14,208 bases of DNA from positions 1-14,208 of the forward strand of contig DMEZ01000003.1 in assembly GCA_003450735.1 (NCBI GenBank), in the 5' to 3' direction. The notes beneath the pieces were generated by a model that made no database searches, was not told where the DNA came from, and was given only the letters and a program-made list of their open reading frames with translations. This document shows positions 13,595-14,208 of this stretch, piece by piece. Origin of the DNA: Elusimicrobiota bacterium. GTDB lineage: Bacteria; Elusimicrobiota; Elusimicrobia; UBA1565. Position numbers and translations under genes: made by a program. Position 1 is the stretch's first letter. Each line of letters opens with the position of its first letter.

Positions 13595-14208
13595 GAGGCC
13601 GCCGTCTGCTCCCGCGCCTCGATGGCGCAGTGCCGGAGCTCGACGTCGACCCCGGCCTCGCGCAGGCGGCGGGCCAGCCGCTCGGCGCAGTAGACCGAGC
13701 GGTGCTGGCCTCCCGTGCAGCCGAAGGCCACGAAGAGGTCGGTGAAGTTCCGGCCCCGGTAGTTCTCCACAGCCGGCTCGATGAGGGCGAACACGTGCCC
13801 GAGGAAGGCGGGCACGGCGGGCTCCCCGTCGAGGAACGCCGCGACCTCGGCGTCCTGGCCGGTCAGCCGGGCGAAGCGCTCCTGACGGCCGGGATTGGGC
13901 AGGGCCCGGCAGTCGAACACGAACCCGCCCCCGTGGCCGCGGGGGTCGGAGGGCAGGCCGGCGCGGTAGGAGAAGCTCTGGACCCGGACCGTGAGCTGGA
14001 GCTCGGCCTTCCCGAACTGCCGCAGGACCGAGGAGCCCACGATGCTTTGGAACACCCCCAGAAGGGCCGGGACCTTCACGGGGAGCTTCGCCGTGCGCAG
14101 AAGGTATTCCAGGTTGCGCACCGCGTAGGGGATGCTCTGCAGGAAGTGGGTCTTGCGCTCGTAGAAGCCGCGCAGGCCGTAGGCGCCCATGGCCTGCATG
14201 ATGCGGAT
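13591..14208 (-). CDS. Phosphotransferase (APH/AmgK-like) fused to a RapZ C-terminal domain (5' end outside window)
   Basis: Only the last 205 codons are visible and the frame is open to the window edge, so the start lies upstream. Visible residues 1-35 (IRIMQAMGAYGLRGFYERKT and following) match the C-terminal end of the APH/choline-kinase-type fold found in AmgK-like sugar kinases. From about residue 70 a RapZ C-terminal domain follows: GGGFVFDCRALPNPGR, FARLTGQD, VENYRGRNFTDLFVAFG and the hallmark GCTGGQHRSVYCAERLA (163-179). The RapZ P-loop ATPase half is not between them. In E. coli this RapZ domain binds glucosamine-6-phosphate and, through a basic tail, small RNAs. Here the tail is CAIEAREQTAAS, without the lysine/arginine cluster, so sugar sensing is more likely than RNA binding. 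Coupled to the MurU-like gene by a 4-nt overlap. Similar phosphotransferase-RapZ proteins occur, as I recall, in Bacteroidetes. Confidence 0.85.
   Translation of the reverse strand: MRIMQAMGAYGLRGFYERKTHFLQSIPYAVRNLEYLLRTAKLPVKVPALLGVFQSIVGSSVLRQFGKAELQLTVRVQSFSYRAGLPSDPRGHGGGFVFDCRALPNPGRQERFARLTGQDAEVAAFLDGEPAVPAFLGHVFALIEPAVENYRGRNFTDLFVAFGCTGGQHRSVYCAERLARRLREAGVDVELRHCAIEAREQTAAS

Overview
This window is a high-G+C (about two-thirds G+C by eye), densely coded stretch from a diderm bacterium. A Tol-Pal module, two lipoprotein-type signal sequences and peptidoglycan amino-sugar genes all point to an outer membrane. The lineage cannot be fixed from sequence alone. An environmental phylum such as Elusimicrobiota would fit the mix of Tad-type pilin genes, Tol-Pal and high G+C, but that is a weak guess. 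I saw no rRNA, tRNA, CRISPR array, insertion sequence, convincing intrinsic terminator or phage gene.

Layout. (1) 1-1861, minus: a large membrane-anchored, Ala/Pro/Gly-rich protein of unknown function whose 3' end lies outside the window. (2) 1979-4670, plus: pal, a cpoB/ybgF-like gene and tolB, each overlapping the next by 1-4 nt. This is a Tol-Pal half-module in an unusual order, without tolQRA. (3) 4687-5895, minus: a response-regulator receiver fused to a metallo-beta-lactamase (MBL) fold. Divergent from it, 5951-6949, plus, is an exported, shortened sulfatase-like protein. Both enzymes lack residues normally needed for metal binding. (4) 6946-9185, minus: two translationally coupled membrane proteins, one TadE/TadG-like, behind a clear sigma-70-like promoter. 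(5) 9252-11269, minus: two coupled sugar-nucleotide SDR genes, a GalE-type epimerase and dTDP-glucose 4,6-dehydratase (rfbB). rfbB carries an in-frame block made of two back-to-back perfect inverted repeats. (6) 11386-12876, plus: an MFS/POT-like transporter. (7) 12878-14208, minus: a kinase-type phosphotransferase C-terminus fused to a RapZ C-terminal domain, coupled to a MurU-like nucleotidyltransferase. This looks like an amino-sugar kinase plus nucleotidyltransferase pair.

Most of the window concerns the cell envelope: outer-membrane tethering (Tol-Pal), surface appendage or secretion (Tad-like), surface-glycan precursors (epimerase, RfbB) and probable cell-wall sugar salvage (phosphotransferase-RapZ/MurU-like). 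Intergenic gaps over 50 bp occur only between divergent genes and before the 7956-9185 gene. Nearly all visible promoter signals sit in these gaps, several of them so close to the start codon that the transcript would be almost leaderless.

The most notable points are the palindromic in-frame insertion in rfbB, the neighbouring degenerate MBL and sulfatase proteins, and the phosphotransferase-RapZ fusion beside a MurU-like gene.
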